From Gloeopeniophorella convolvens (lineage: Eukaryota; Basidiomycota; Agaricomycetes; Russulales), in assembly GCA_022496205.1 (NCBI GenBank), contig WTXD01000004.1:434001-498000 (forward strand): DNA of 64,000 nt, in the 5' to 3' direction. Positions within the stretch are counted from its first letter, which is position 1. Every line of letters starts with the position of its first letter. A program made the position numbers and the translations under genes. Shown in pieces: positions 23,770 to 35,300 of the stretch. The notes beneath the pieces are model-generated. The model was given only the letters and a program-made list of their open reading frames with translations, was not told the DNA's origin and ran no database searches.

Positions 23770-24730
23770 CTACAACTTACAATTGTAAGGCCCTTGAGCT
23801 GCACCGCCCCAACCCATCGCTTGGTATGCCTGTCGTGCCGCCTCCGCCCTGGCCTGCTTCTTGTCCTTTCCACTTCCTTGGCCCATCACGGCGCCGTTCG
23901 CTGCGAACCTACATCACGATTAATGTTCTCCGTCGCCAGCCAAACCACATCTACCTTTGCACTGAACGGTCCATATTTTTAAATGGGCGGGGCCCGAAGA
24001 CTCCTCCAGCCACTCGATAGGGACGCGCTTCTGGTTGGCCAACTCATTGAATTTAGCCAAGAACGACGCGGTTGGCGTCGTCGGTGCAAGCGGATTGTGC
24101 GGGAGTGGCGGAGGGGAAGATGCAGGCGGAGGGGGGTAAGCCTGAGCACCCTGACTACTTCCCCCGGCACCGTTGTTCGTAGGTGGCACGTCAAAACTTG
24201 GGTCTACCAGCTGGCCAATCCAGGCTCGGACAGATGCATAGCCGTGTTCGACATGTACAGCACCAACAACCGCATGGAAGAGCTGGCGTGTCTCCTGTCA
24301 ACCTTTGCATCAGGGTGGACCGGCATCGCTTTCGCAATGAGTGATATCTGACCGATGGTTCCTCTAACTCTGATTTAACGTTTTGGGGGCATATAACCCT
24401 TATGCGCAAACCGTAATGAGAAATCCACTGTTCGTAGGACTCGTCCGACAGATTCGAGTCCAGTTCAGTCTGGCAACAGCAAGGCATTGTCAATCTTTCA
24501 GAGGTGATGGCGGGGAAGACAGTAAGGCCTACCTCTAACTCAGTTGCAACAAGAAGTGGCTTCTTGTTGAAAAGGACCTCTGTTACAACCATGCGCAATA
24601 CATACTGTCCGAGGACCGCAAGCCGCTCCCCATCACCGAAAGGCTCGTTCTGTTGGCCCGATCGAAGCGACCGGTGTGTAAAGACGGCGAGGGTAATGTC
24701 ACCCGAAAGCTGTGGAAGTGGAGGGGTCAT
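23770..24730 (-). CDS. Small RNase III-fold plus dsRBD protein, catalytically degenerate
   Basis: Four exons (24730-24533, 24469-24353, 24294-23955, 23900-23770) give 261 residues. Residues ~1-140 follow the RNase III fold: LAVFTHRSLR, then GERLAVLGQYVL in place of the family's NERLEFLGDAVL, and TRQLFHAVVGAVHVEHG in place of DxxEAxxGAxYxDxG. One catalytic Glu remains; the other three acidic metal ligands appear as Gln, Arg and His. After a Pro-rich linker, the C-terminus is a dsRNA-binding domain (FLAKFNELANQKRVPIEW, GQGSGKDKKQARAEAARQA). It probably binds structured RNA without cutting it. Mitoribosomal mL44 has the same architecture and is an alternative, but no clear mitochondrial leader is seen. 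The last exon may instead splice once more at GTAAGT just before the stop. Confidence 0.72.
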
Positions 24731-25453
24731 CGAAAGGTTGAATCCGAGTGGTTTTTCGTGCTTCCGCGGTGGCCTCTCGGGAGTGTTGCTGTGAGACCGC
24801 CGTTGGGGGGGGGGGGGGGGTCGAGGATAGGTTTAAGAGCGATCTAAGGGTGCCGACTGCGGAGGCATCGATAGAATCGCGGTGGCACACGGCCTCGTGC
24901 CGGGGCTTCGACGGGTGAATCGCCTTATTGCTTTACTAGGACATGGTTCTGGGACACCGCGGCGCCATAACGAAAACAAAGCATCTCGCCAGGGATCTGA
25001 ACCGTCCTTGGAAGAACGGCCCAGACGAGCCCCAAAGGAAGACAATTATTGGCAGTGGGCGGAGCTCGCGGAGAGTAAAACAGGTGCATGGGCGTTCAGG
25101 CTACTGCTCCGTGCCCACTACTTAAAGCTTGGAGCTTGGTGGTAATCGGTGGTCCTCAATGTACACAGTATCGTTGGATCTCTGAATTTGTCTGACAAAA
25201 ATCTCAGGCCTGAGTCCGAAGTGGATGGTGGAGAATCCAAGCAACGAAGTCCGTATGTACGAAGTGTATAATAACCGGGTGCATGGCGCCCGCGCGGCAG
25301 CTGCTGCGACATAAGATCACTATACGACGTTACGTTACAGCACATTATACAGGGATTACATAGTCTACTGAGCACTGGGTATGACAGAGAAGCTGAGTAC
25401 TGACGGCACCAGTGACGGAGTCAGGGACGAGATACTTAGATTCAAAGGCGCGT
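24731..25453. other. Intergenic with 16-G tract
   Basis: This spacer lies between the start of the RNase III-like gene and the 3' end of the chromatin-remodeller gene, both on the minus strand. An uninterrupted run of 16 G lies at 24805-24820, about 75 bp upstream of the RNase III-like start codon on the template side. No gene, tRNA or repeat family is recognisable. A sequence near 24990 loosely resembles a tRNA B box but lacks the invariant A58 and any cloverleaf. Confidence 0.5.
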
Positions 25454-28400
25454 TTATTTCCGGTGATGCTTCGATGATATTTGCTCAGCAGACTTCATGC
25501 GTCTCAAGTTCCTCTCGAGGATGTCCCGGAGAGCGGCGATGGTAGCGTCTTGCCCCGATTGCGACTCCAAACGTGAGATCGCGGCTTGTATGCTGTAAGG
25601 GGCGAATCAGTCCGCGACGGGTTCGGGCTCGAGATCAAGGAACACTACCTTTTTGGTCCCAGGCGGACCACAGGGCAGTCCTTCACGTAGTGTGAGGAGC
25701 CTTCACAGATAGAACAGCCTGGGTTGTATGCCGTCTTTTGCCTCTTTCGAACGCTATCATGGACTTCTGACGACGGCCGTTTGGCCGGAACAGACCTCGG
25801 AGTTGGGGTTTCCGGAGGTCTCAAGCCTCTTGCAGAAGTACTCCGGGATGGTAGGTTCACGGGAGGAATGCCTGTGTGGGAGGAAGCCCGGGCACCGTGA
25901 CCCGCATTGGAGCTGGACATGTGGGGCGTTCGAGCAGGAACTCGTGTACTGGGGCCCGGATCGTAATCGGGAATGCGGAAGGTTGGACGAGCAAGCTGCT
26001 CAGCTTGGGCTCTGGCTTTCGCGCTTTTCCTCGATGGCACGGATACTACCTTCCTTTCTTCGATGAGACGGAGGGGCTGGTTGTATATATGGTGGAGTTG
26101 CCCCCGCTTCTTCAGAGTATCGTCAATCATCGCGATTGCATCACGCTGAAGTGAAGAGGTCAGAAAAATATACCCCAAAATCGAGCATGTGAGCGTACGC
26201 GGTCTTCAAACGGCTCGCCTGTCTGGTCAGTGAAAAGCAACCGGCGGTAATGGACGAGGTTCTCTGAGCTGTCGGTCATCCCACAAGTACCAACATGAAC
26301 GTCACCGCACATCGCACACAAGGCGGGTGCTTGAGAGGTAGCAGGTTTCGGTTGAACTTGCGAAGGAGTAGGAGTCCGTTGAGCTTTGGGTGGGACAGGC
26401 GGAGTAGCAGTTGATCGGCCGGCGGAGGGAGACGGTGGTGATAAATGGTTTCCTGGTAGGGGCTGACGCACTTTTGAACGCTTTGCGTGAGGAAGGTCAA
26501 GATCGTCGAGTGCTTGGTTAATTTCGTCGCCCATAGCTTCGTCGCCGGAGCTCTCTGATGGGCTCGCGTTGCGGTTGACGTACGCGTCGGATTCCCCGGA
26601 TTCTGGTTTCGATGTCTTACGCTTCCTTTTCTGAGGGTTTTCTTTCACCGGAGTATCCAGGAAATCCAGTTTTTGCTGGAGAGGGGTAAGTGTGAATTTC
26701 TTTTCTAGATGGGTTGAACTGGCTATACCTGAGTTTCAGCGGCCATTGCAGCCTTCCTGCGGACACCGCGCCCAGTGCGCTCGGCTGCTCTTATCTGGTT
26801 TTGTTCCTTTGCGATGACTTCCAACGTGTGCGCCCAGGAGTCAACAGCCCCCGCAGTATTCAGATCTTGACCATCCACATCCTCCAACCCGTTGTTCTCG
26901 GCAGTCCAAACTTTAGCGAAGGAGAAAGCGTGGCCATTGTCTTCTGAAGTTGTCTCCTCGGGTTTCTGTTCTTCAGTCTCAACCTTCTCGATGAGTTGAT
27001 CGAGGTCCTGGTCAGAATCTGTGGGGACAGGATCGATTGTCAAAATAACAGCGAGCGATTTGGTACACGCACACGTGATCTCGCGAGGTGCTGCGGTCTC
27101 GTCAAACAGCGCTTGTGCTCCATACGTCAAGATCGAGTGAACGTCGCTGCCGCCCTCCTCGTCGTCCATCTTCTGAACAATGACATGGTCTAAAACCAGC
27201 TTTTTCTTGCCTGTCTGAACAATTCGCTCTGCCCAACTCCGTCAGTACAGAGAGAGTGAGGTCTAAGTCTGAGCACGTGCCTTCAGCCGTATCCTTGGCC
27301 ATCAACTTGAAGACCAAGCATGGCTTCGTCTGACCATAACGGTGTGCACGAGCGATGGCCTAACTACAGTGAGACGGCAGTTTTGAGAAATTCTTAGTGA
27401 CAAGGGCTCACTTGAAGGTCCTGCAGTGGGTCAGCATACAGCCCGCGATCAGCGAGGTACGAAGGGGACTCACTTGATGTGGATTGAAGTCGGGGTCGAA
27501 TATGATGACGGTATCTGCGCTCCAAAGGTTGATGCCAACACCGCCTGCTCTTGTGGAAAGCAGGTAGATAAAAACATCAGAGTCAGGGCGATTGAACTCG
27601 TCCATCCCCTTCTGTCGCTCTGATTGCTTCGTGTTTCCATCCTGACGTGGCGTCAAATAAACCGTATAGTCGTGTGGCTCCGAGATCACGTACCAAGCGT
27701 AGATACCTGAGCCCTTCACCAACAAGGAAATCCTCTATGACATCCAAGGCGATGACGAACTATACAGGCGACTTTGTCCAGACCGAAATATTACAGGTAG
27801 GTCATAGACTAACCTGACTGAAAAGTAGGACCCGATGCCCTCTAGCTTTGAGTTTGGGAAGTAGCGCTTGCAGGAGACGAAGTTTCGTACTCCCGGCCAC
27901 AAGTCTAGAATGAGCTTCTTCAGGGCTTAGCCCTTTCGGCTCTATGTCGCGGGATACAAGGTAGGGATGTTGAATGCACCTATTGTAGGACATTACAAGG
28001 CGAAGATCCGTAAAGTGAAACTACTCACTTTCGAAGGTCCATAAGCATGTTGTTCATACTACTCGTTTTGGGCTTTCCAGAACCTTTTGCTCCGCTGTAC
28101 GACAACGCCAAGCTCTTGAGTAGCTCCACGTTTTTCCCTAAAGGCGGATTGATGGCCTGTACGACGACAGGATAGCCTGACCAGCATACCTAGGACCGAT
28201 TTATAAATCTCCTTCTGCAACGGCGTCAGGGACACTGGGACTATGACTTCGTTCTACATATGTTCCGTTACGCTACTGAACGTACTCAAGGGAATTGACG
28301 GACCTTGGGAGGCAGTTGCAGAACTTGACCTTTCATGCGGCGAAGGAAATAAGGGCGCAACCTGTTGTGCAGCTCTTTCACAAGATCTTCAGTCAATTCC

Positions 28401-31400
28401 TTGTGATCTTTTTCAAGCTGTTCGAGGTCATTCCATTCATTCGGGTCTAAGAAGTTCATGAGGTTGAAAAGTTCGCGGATGTTATTGTTCAGTGGGGTCT
28501 AGATGAACGCATGAAGCAGATGTAGCGACACGTTCAGAGGTGAACACCTACGCCGGTCATAATCACTCGGTGAGCCACCTTCAGTTCGTTCAACTTCTTG
28601 AAGAGGAGACCTTTGTCATTCTTCACTATAAAGTGTGTCAAGTAAAGCCATCACCAATGACGATCAACTCACGCCTCTGGCCTTCGTCCACAACGAGAAA
28701 CTCCCAGCGAGGAACGGACTTGAATACGGCGAAGTCTTTCGAGTTGATTGTGTCGTAAGTGGTGACAAGGACGTGAAATTTCGCCCCAATGGTCCCCTTG
28801 GTTTTGGTGGAGTGCATCAGCTCATACCGCCTAATCACCTCCCGGGATTTTGCCTCGCCGTAGTAAGGAACTACGCGGATAACAGGAACCCAAGACGTGA
28901 ATTCCCGTATCCAATTAGTAATTGTCGAATTGGGGACGACGACAAGTGCGGGGGCAGTATCAAATTTCGTGATGATATTCCCTATAAAAGTGGCGATTTG
29001 GACGGTTTTTCCCTGAGGAATGAATCAAGACGGGTAAAATAGCGGGTGCATCATAAACATACCAGGCCCATCTCATCAGCCAGTATGCATGGTTGATGGT
29101 TCCACCAGTTTTCGCAAAGCCAATTGAAACCGTCAACCTGCGAGCGCGCATCAATACAAGGGTGATCCCGATAATAGTTTTTCTCACTTGGAAAGGCATG
29201 AGTTTAAGTCCGCTTTTTTGACCCAGGTCCAGCGGTGCACCCTGCTTAAGAGCATACCTCCTACGAAATCCGTCCTCGGGCCGATCCTCGAACGCCTTGA
29301 GCTGTGCCCCGCTGCGGATCTTAATGTGCACGTCCCGAGCCTCCAAAAAGCGGCCAAAGGCAGCTTTGAATGCTGGGTAACCCGGCTCGCCCTGACGGGG
29401 TGGTGCATCCCAAGTAGCTATAGTTGTTGGCAAAATTAGGACCGATCGCACCAGAAGACGCAAAAGCTCACCCTCATCGTAACCTAGATCATCCCATTTG
29501 ATGAAGGCCCAAACGACGTGGTCGATATCTTCAATATCGAGATTCTCTTTCTCATCCTCCCACTCGTCGATGGAGACCGTGTATTCTGCTGCGGGTTGCT
29601 CTCCGGTTCTGAAGACGTCCAGAAGTTGTTCCTGGATTTCATCGTCCTGCTGTCCAGACTCCGCAGAGGACCTTGGGTTCTTGGGCTTTTTGCTCTTGCC
29701 CCCCTTAGACTTTTGCTGACGCGGGAACCACATCAAGACATCCAAGACGCGGTCTGCCGTTTTCCAGGCTGGAGGAATCCTTCGCTCAGCATCGGGAGCC
29801 GCTGCCAGCATCGTACCGTCTGGGCTAACACCCGGCCGCGGACGGGGATCTTCGGATTCCTTGGACGCGCCTCCAATCCCTCCCTCTGAAGCTGCATTCG
29901 CGACTTGATCCTCCCGAACGGCGTGTTCAAGAAGCTCGACCTTTGGTCCATTTGCCAAAAAATGACGAAGAAGCCCAGCATGCGCCGACGCTAACCAGCC
30001 ATGAGGCACCCACTGCACTCGGCGATAACTCCGATCTTGCCACTTGACGAGGTATTCGCGAGGCAACTGCATCTTGGGATTAAATATCTCGCCCGATGGA
30101 AGTTCCGGCTGACGCGCGTCCGGCGGGTACGGACGCCACGCAAGGATCTTCTCCACGCGATATACGAATGAGGCGCAGTCGGCACAAGACCACTCTTGCC
30201 CTTCTTGATAATACCGGGCGAGATCTTGCAAATCCGTCTTGCCCTTGACGGCTTCGGCTGGGGTCGGGAGGTGGGCATAGTGCGCAAGGCGCTTGCAGAG
30301 TCGGCAACGGAATAAAAGCTCCTTTGACGCTACAGGTGCATATGTTCCTTGGTTTCCGTTGGCGAGACTCTGGTCCTGGGTCAGTTGGGCCTTCTCCAGC
30401 CCAGCCTGGTCTGTCCCCGCGACAGCTGAAGGACCTGAGATCGGTGCTGCGTGATCCGCATGGCCCTCGCCTTTCGCAACAGCAGAGAATTCTGGATCAA
30501 TCGCAACCTCCTTGCAACCCATGCAGATTCCGCCCTTTGAGCACATGGAGCAAACGAACTCCGTAGTTTGATGGGACTCTAGGCCAGGCCGTTTCGGTAT
30601 GATCCATGGGTTATTATCTTTGTCCTTGCTGCCGTGCTTTGATTCCCACTCGGTGCGGTCTCGTCCTTGCACAGCCTTGAGTATCTCATCGCGTTGGGTA
30701 TTTGCCAAGCATCGCCAGTGAGCGGCCAGCGGACATTTTAGGCTAGATTATCGACGTAAGTCAAGCAGTGATCCTAAGGAAGGTGGCATGCGGACTGACC
30801 ATTGAACCCATCCACCTAAAGTAGCAACCTTGTCCTCGTCGTCAATCTCTTCTTCGGAATCATCCTTCCTCTTCCGCTTAGCCTTGCCCTTCCTTGCACG
30901 TTTCGTAGTTGGTTCATCCAGTAGAATGTGAGTTGGTCGTCGTTGGCACCTTTCACATTTGTCCCGGTGTGAAGACAAGGGGCCGTATTCCAAGTCGTCA
31001 TACTCCAGGTCAACGACGCTACGGATGTGGCCGTAGGCAGCGCGTGAGGCCCTCCCACGCTTAGGCAGCTTGGGCTTCGGTTTCGAACGGGAAATGTGAG
31101 CCGGGGATGCATATCCCTCGGACTCGGAGTCGACGTCATCGTCTTGAAAGTCGGCATCCGCAACGTTCTCTCTGTACGATTTACGGACGCGACCAGACCG
31201 TCGGGCGGGGGCAACGTCTTCAGAAATGCTAGCATCTATGCTTTCGCTCCTAGGGACGCGACCTCGGAAGCGTGTCTTGCGAGGGCTGAAAGGGAGTTTG
31301 GATTGCTGTCGGCCACTAGCCCTGGTCGTCCTCCGCGTGGGCCGAGGTGAAGCAGCGCTCGAGGAGTCCCCATCATCGTCATCATCACGCTCGTTGCCTT

Positions 31401-32070
31401 CTGCAAGATCGCCTTCCCATTCTTCATCGGAACGTGATTCGATTGAGAGTGAACGCCGTGTGGAAAGGCTCTTGGCCTTTGTACGTCTGGCTGGGGGTAT
31501 TCTGATGACGACTTTCGGGCGGGAATCAGGATGGACATTTGACCCAGTTGGATCAAAAGCGGGAATATCTCCGATCCTCCTTCTATGTTCTGATACGAGC
31601 GAGATAGATTCAGTATGTATTCGATGGTCGGAGCGGCGCCTCAAGCTTACTGTATTCAGAGACGGCATAGGGAAAAGCCTCAGCGTAGGCAGCCGACCCG
31701 AACTGTGTGATCAGGCATCAAAGACTGCGTTAGTAGCTGTCGGAGTGACCTTGATCAACGAATTACGCACCCTGTGGACAATGCCGTCGGCGTCTTCTGC
31801 ATAATACCACAGAGTGTCGCCATCGCGGTATTCACCAATGACGGGGCGGTGAGAAAGGGGAAAGCTATAATCGAAGTCTGTCGGAAGGTCGCGACCCGAA
31901 ACAGCTTGGTATTTGGTGCGTTCTGGGGCTACCAACGGAGGGGGCACGATGCAGAAAGCTGGCCGCAGAGTGCCTCTAGAGCCAGAGGGCCCGTCTAGAG
32001 ACGCGGGGGGCGGTGTAAGCGAGCTTTCTACTGTAAGGAACCGTGTCCGCTCCTCTTGAAGAGCGGCCAT
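25454..32070 (-). CDS. CHD-type chromatin remodeller (Mi-2/Mit1-like) with PHD, chromo, SNF2 and zinc knuckle
   Basis: A nucleosome-sliding ATPase like CHD3/4 and fission-yeast Mit1, which act in transcriptional silencing. About 21 exons. The order is an N-terminal segment ([15 protein letters not shown]), a basic/acidic disordered region, a PHD-like finger (CERC, then [14 protein letters not shown], later CSMC, CRLC, CADC), a chromodomain ([20 protein letters not shown]), ATPase lobe 1 (ADEMGLGKT, VVDEGQR, MTGTPLNNN) and lobe 2 ([34 protein letters not shown]). A C-terminal CCHC-like zinc knuckle ([14 protein letters not shown]) follows. Motif II reads DEGQ rather than DEAH, as is usual in Mit1-like proteins. 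A 9-nt exon at 27412-27420 encodes Asp-Leu-Gln between NPHQ and AIARAH. The intron at 27229-27280 fits only as GC-AG. Its promoter is shared with SEC8. Confidence 0.9.
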
Positions 32071-32322
32071 GGCGCATAGAGCTCTCGACGCGGTGAAAGA
32101 CGGGGAGGTGCTTGGATGAGTCGCGTTAGTCGCGGCGACGGTGTCTCATTTTGTTACATAAGACACGCGTCGCCTCGCGTCCCGCGACACCTCGCGCGAC
32201 ACCAGCCGAAGCCGGGCCGAAGGCACACGGGCGCGGTTGTCGCCGCAGCGAGGCTCCGCGACCAGTGCTGGTGAGTTCTCACGTTGCGGAGGGACGACTA
32301 CCGGCCACCTTGCGCGGGCACA
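32071..32322. promoter_or_regulatory. Bidirectional promoter region, remodeller / SEC8
   Basis: Only 252 bp separate the two divergent start codons, so both genes must draw core promoter elements from here. The stretch is GC-rich and has no obvious TATA box. This is inferred from layout only. Confidence 0.45.
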
Positions 32323-35300
32323 ATGTCTCGTCAACCACCTCCATTTCCTTCTAAGCGTCCCCCGCTCACCGGAATCGATACGTCCCCGTACTCTGCTTCT
32401 CCCACCAAACCTTTGCAGATCAATCGTCCCCCCAGACCAACCACCCCGAACAATGGCTCAACTATCTCCGGCAGTTCCCCTACAGGACCCTCTCGCCCTC
32501 AGAGGTCTGAGCGTCGACCAAACAAAGTGTCTGAGTACTCCGTTTCCGACGCCGCCTCCCAGGCGCGCACTTCCAGGGATCGCAGAGATAGTGCAAGCAC
32601 CACTAGATCAGATATGTCTGGCTCCGGTGCATATCGTGCGGCCAACGGAAGCACATCAACTCCTAGGACGCGGATTCCTGCGCGATCAAACACGGAGGAC
32701 TCAGAGCTGACGTCTCCGGCGTCTTTGAGCGCCGTCATGTCAGCTTTCCAAGGCGGTCTCCGGAAAAAGACCACGAATACCTATGGTGACGATGAATTGG
32801 AGGAGCGCCAGCAGGCTATTGAAGCAGAGAACGCGACACAGGAGCGCATCAGACGCAGAATGCCAGGGCGCAGACAGAATGGCGCAGCCAGGACTGGTGA
32901 TATCGACGGTGCGTGGCTCGGTTCTCCGCCGCTATGTTCTGACGTCTATGGGCAGCTGTGTTGGATCGAATAAAGGATGATTGGGAATTTGTTATCGACC
33001 CGGAAGTAAGATGGGTCCCCTACATACTACGCTGCGACGGAACCCAACAAACTCACCCCCCCCCCCCCCACCTCCCCTCCTTTTAGTTTAACCCAGTCGA
33101 TCTGGCTTTGCAAATCCTTGACGATTCTTCCGCCGGGAAAGACATGAGTTCATTCCGTCGAACAAAACTCATGCTCTCTCAGGCTCTGAAAGGCTCAGTG
33201 GACAGTACGCGATGTTACCAGCTTCATCAGCAAGGCACTCAACTCCCGCAGAACACTTCCAGGCATTTGCTGCCGCTTTGCCACATCACGCTTCGCTGCA
33301 GAGCCACCTCGGAACGGTCCAGACACAAATCAAGTCCGCGAGGACTGCGCTTCAAGAAACCAAAGATGCCTTGGGCAGCAAGCGCGCAGACCTAGTGCAG
33401 ATGTGGACCAGGGGACAAACGCTCGAGGAAATGTTACGCATCCTGGACCAAATGTGGGCTCTTCCTCGTTCTAAACGCTATAGTGTTCTCAACCATTACT
33501 AGTGAGCGCCTCAGACTAGTTCCTGACGTCTTAGAGAGCTTGATCTCCGAGAAGCGCCTACTACAGGCAGCTATACTGCTTGTCCGAAGTTTGAAAACAA
33601 TCAAGAAGCAAGACATGCTCGACATCGGGGCCGTTGCTGATCTTCGTGCGTACCTAAGTGGGCAAGAATCCGTCAGTGCACCACACCTGCCATCATATAT
33701 GTGCATCTAACGTCACTCACCGACATGACTAGGCGCTGAGAGACATCCTTATCGACGAACTACACAACCACATATACCTGAAGTCTTTCTGGTGCGAGAC
33801 TCGGTGGGCCGCATACACTGTTGGCCAACAATCAAGTACGTTTGAAAACATTGTAACTCCTAGTCTGACCTTCTTCATCAGTACCAAGAGTGGAATTTGA
33901 GGATGAACCACTAGCTTCAGACGACCCAGCTCGTCATCATATTGTGCCAACGATAGCATCCACAGGTCAGCCCAGCCAACACTCTAGATTATCTCGATAC
34001 CTCCAAGATCTCGCGCTTCGCCCGAACGACCCGCCAGACGACCTCGATGACTCCAACGTGGGCAGCTCTACTCCGGGACAAGTGATCTCTACCAGCGGGT
34101 CTTACTTAACCGGCGCAGGACCCTCTGCGACGGCTTCTTTCTCCTCATTGTCCAATCTGACGGGCGCTGCTCAAAACCAAAGTCAGAAGAATCCGGAGAC
34201 AGACTCCTTCGCCTACATTGAAACCCTGTTGGAGTCACTCGCCGTTCTTGGAAAACTTGGCGGCGGCCTTGATATCGTCGCTCAGCGATTGCCAAGCGAG
34301 ATATTTGCCCTCGTCGACAACACTGTTGACGAGATTAGCGAACGTGCTGAGTTCAACCGGCGCACATCTATGCTGTTCAGCGGCGGTGCAGGTCCTAAAA
34401 ATCACACCACATACACCTTCGCGTCGAACGCTGCTGCCTCTGACGGTCCGTCTGTGGATCTACCAAGCAGCCTTGTAGAGGCGCCGCGTACAAGACACGG
34501 AACATTGATTGCACATCTGCAGCTGCGCCTCACCGCTCTGGAATCATCTGCTAGACATGCTGACCACGAGATTCTGCGGGACCTATTCTGGACCTTGTAC
34601 TCTAAACTAGACGCTGTCATGCAAGGCTTGCGAGTGGTCTACGAAGTCGCGAACAGGATTGGATCGGTCAGTCCTTCTTGGTGGTCTTTGCGTGGGCAAC
34701 AGTGACACTTAGCTCCTTTCAGAGGCGTGATTTCAAAGACTCCTCGGGGACTAAACCCGGTGCTCTCTTTCCCCTGGCAGAAATTTGGATGCCTGTGCAA
34801 GCTGAGGTGTGTCCCCGTAAGTTGACTACATAGCGCCAAATGATCTGAGGTGGCAATGCGCATTCTCAGGTGCGGACACTGCTGAACGACTACATCACCG
34901 ACGAAGAACAAGGGGTTATCTCTGGCCGCAACCCGATATCTTCGATCAATGACGTCTTGCGAGAGGGCAGGTTCTCCCGGGATAAATCAAAGGTGCATGC
35001 GTACATTCTCGGGCACTGCAGCTCTGACAGCATCTATTCAATGTTGCAGCATGTGTTCAGATTCGCAGACACTGACCTCAAACTGTCTGCAAAATCCCTG
35101 CGAGGACACGAGGACGAGCTTAATCGTGTGCTCAAAGACACCGTTCCTGGTCTCGTGCAAGGCTCCTCGGAGACTGCGGTGCAAGCCACTCTGTCTACCG
35201 TGGGAACAGACGAGCGCTTGCTTGGTATGGATCAACATCACCGACTGCTCGTCAAGTCCGATGCGTTCCATATCAGCGTTCTCTTCCAGCCAATGCTCGC

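Noticed and set aside
24985..25010. A tRNA B-box-like sequence on the minus strand
   Set aside because: The invariant A of the T loop is missing and no acceptor or anticodon stem can be formed.
33205..33230. A 26-nt intron, or a frameshift, in SEC8
   Set aside because: Using the later acceptor near 33250 gives a normal-length intron and restores VDKHFQAFAAALP.
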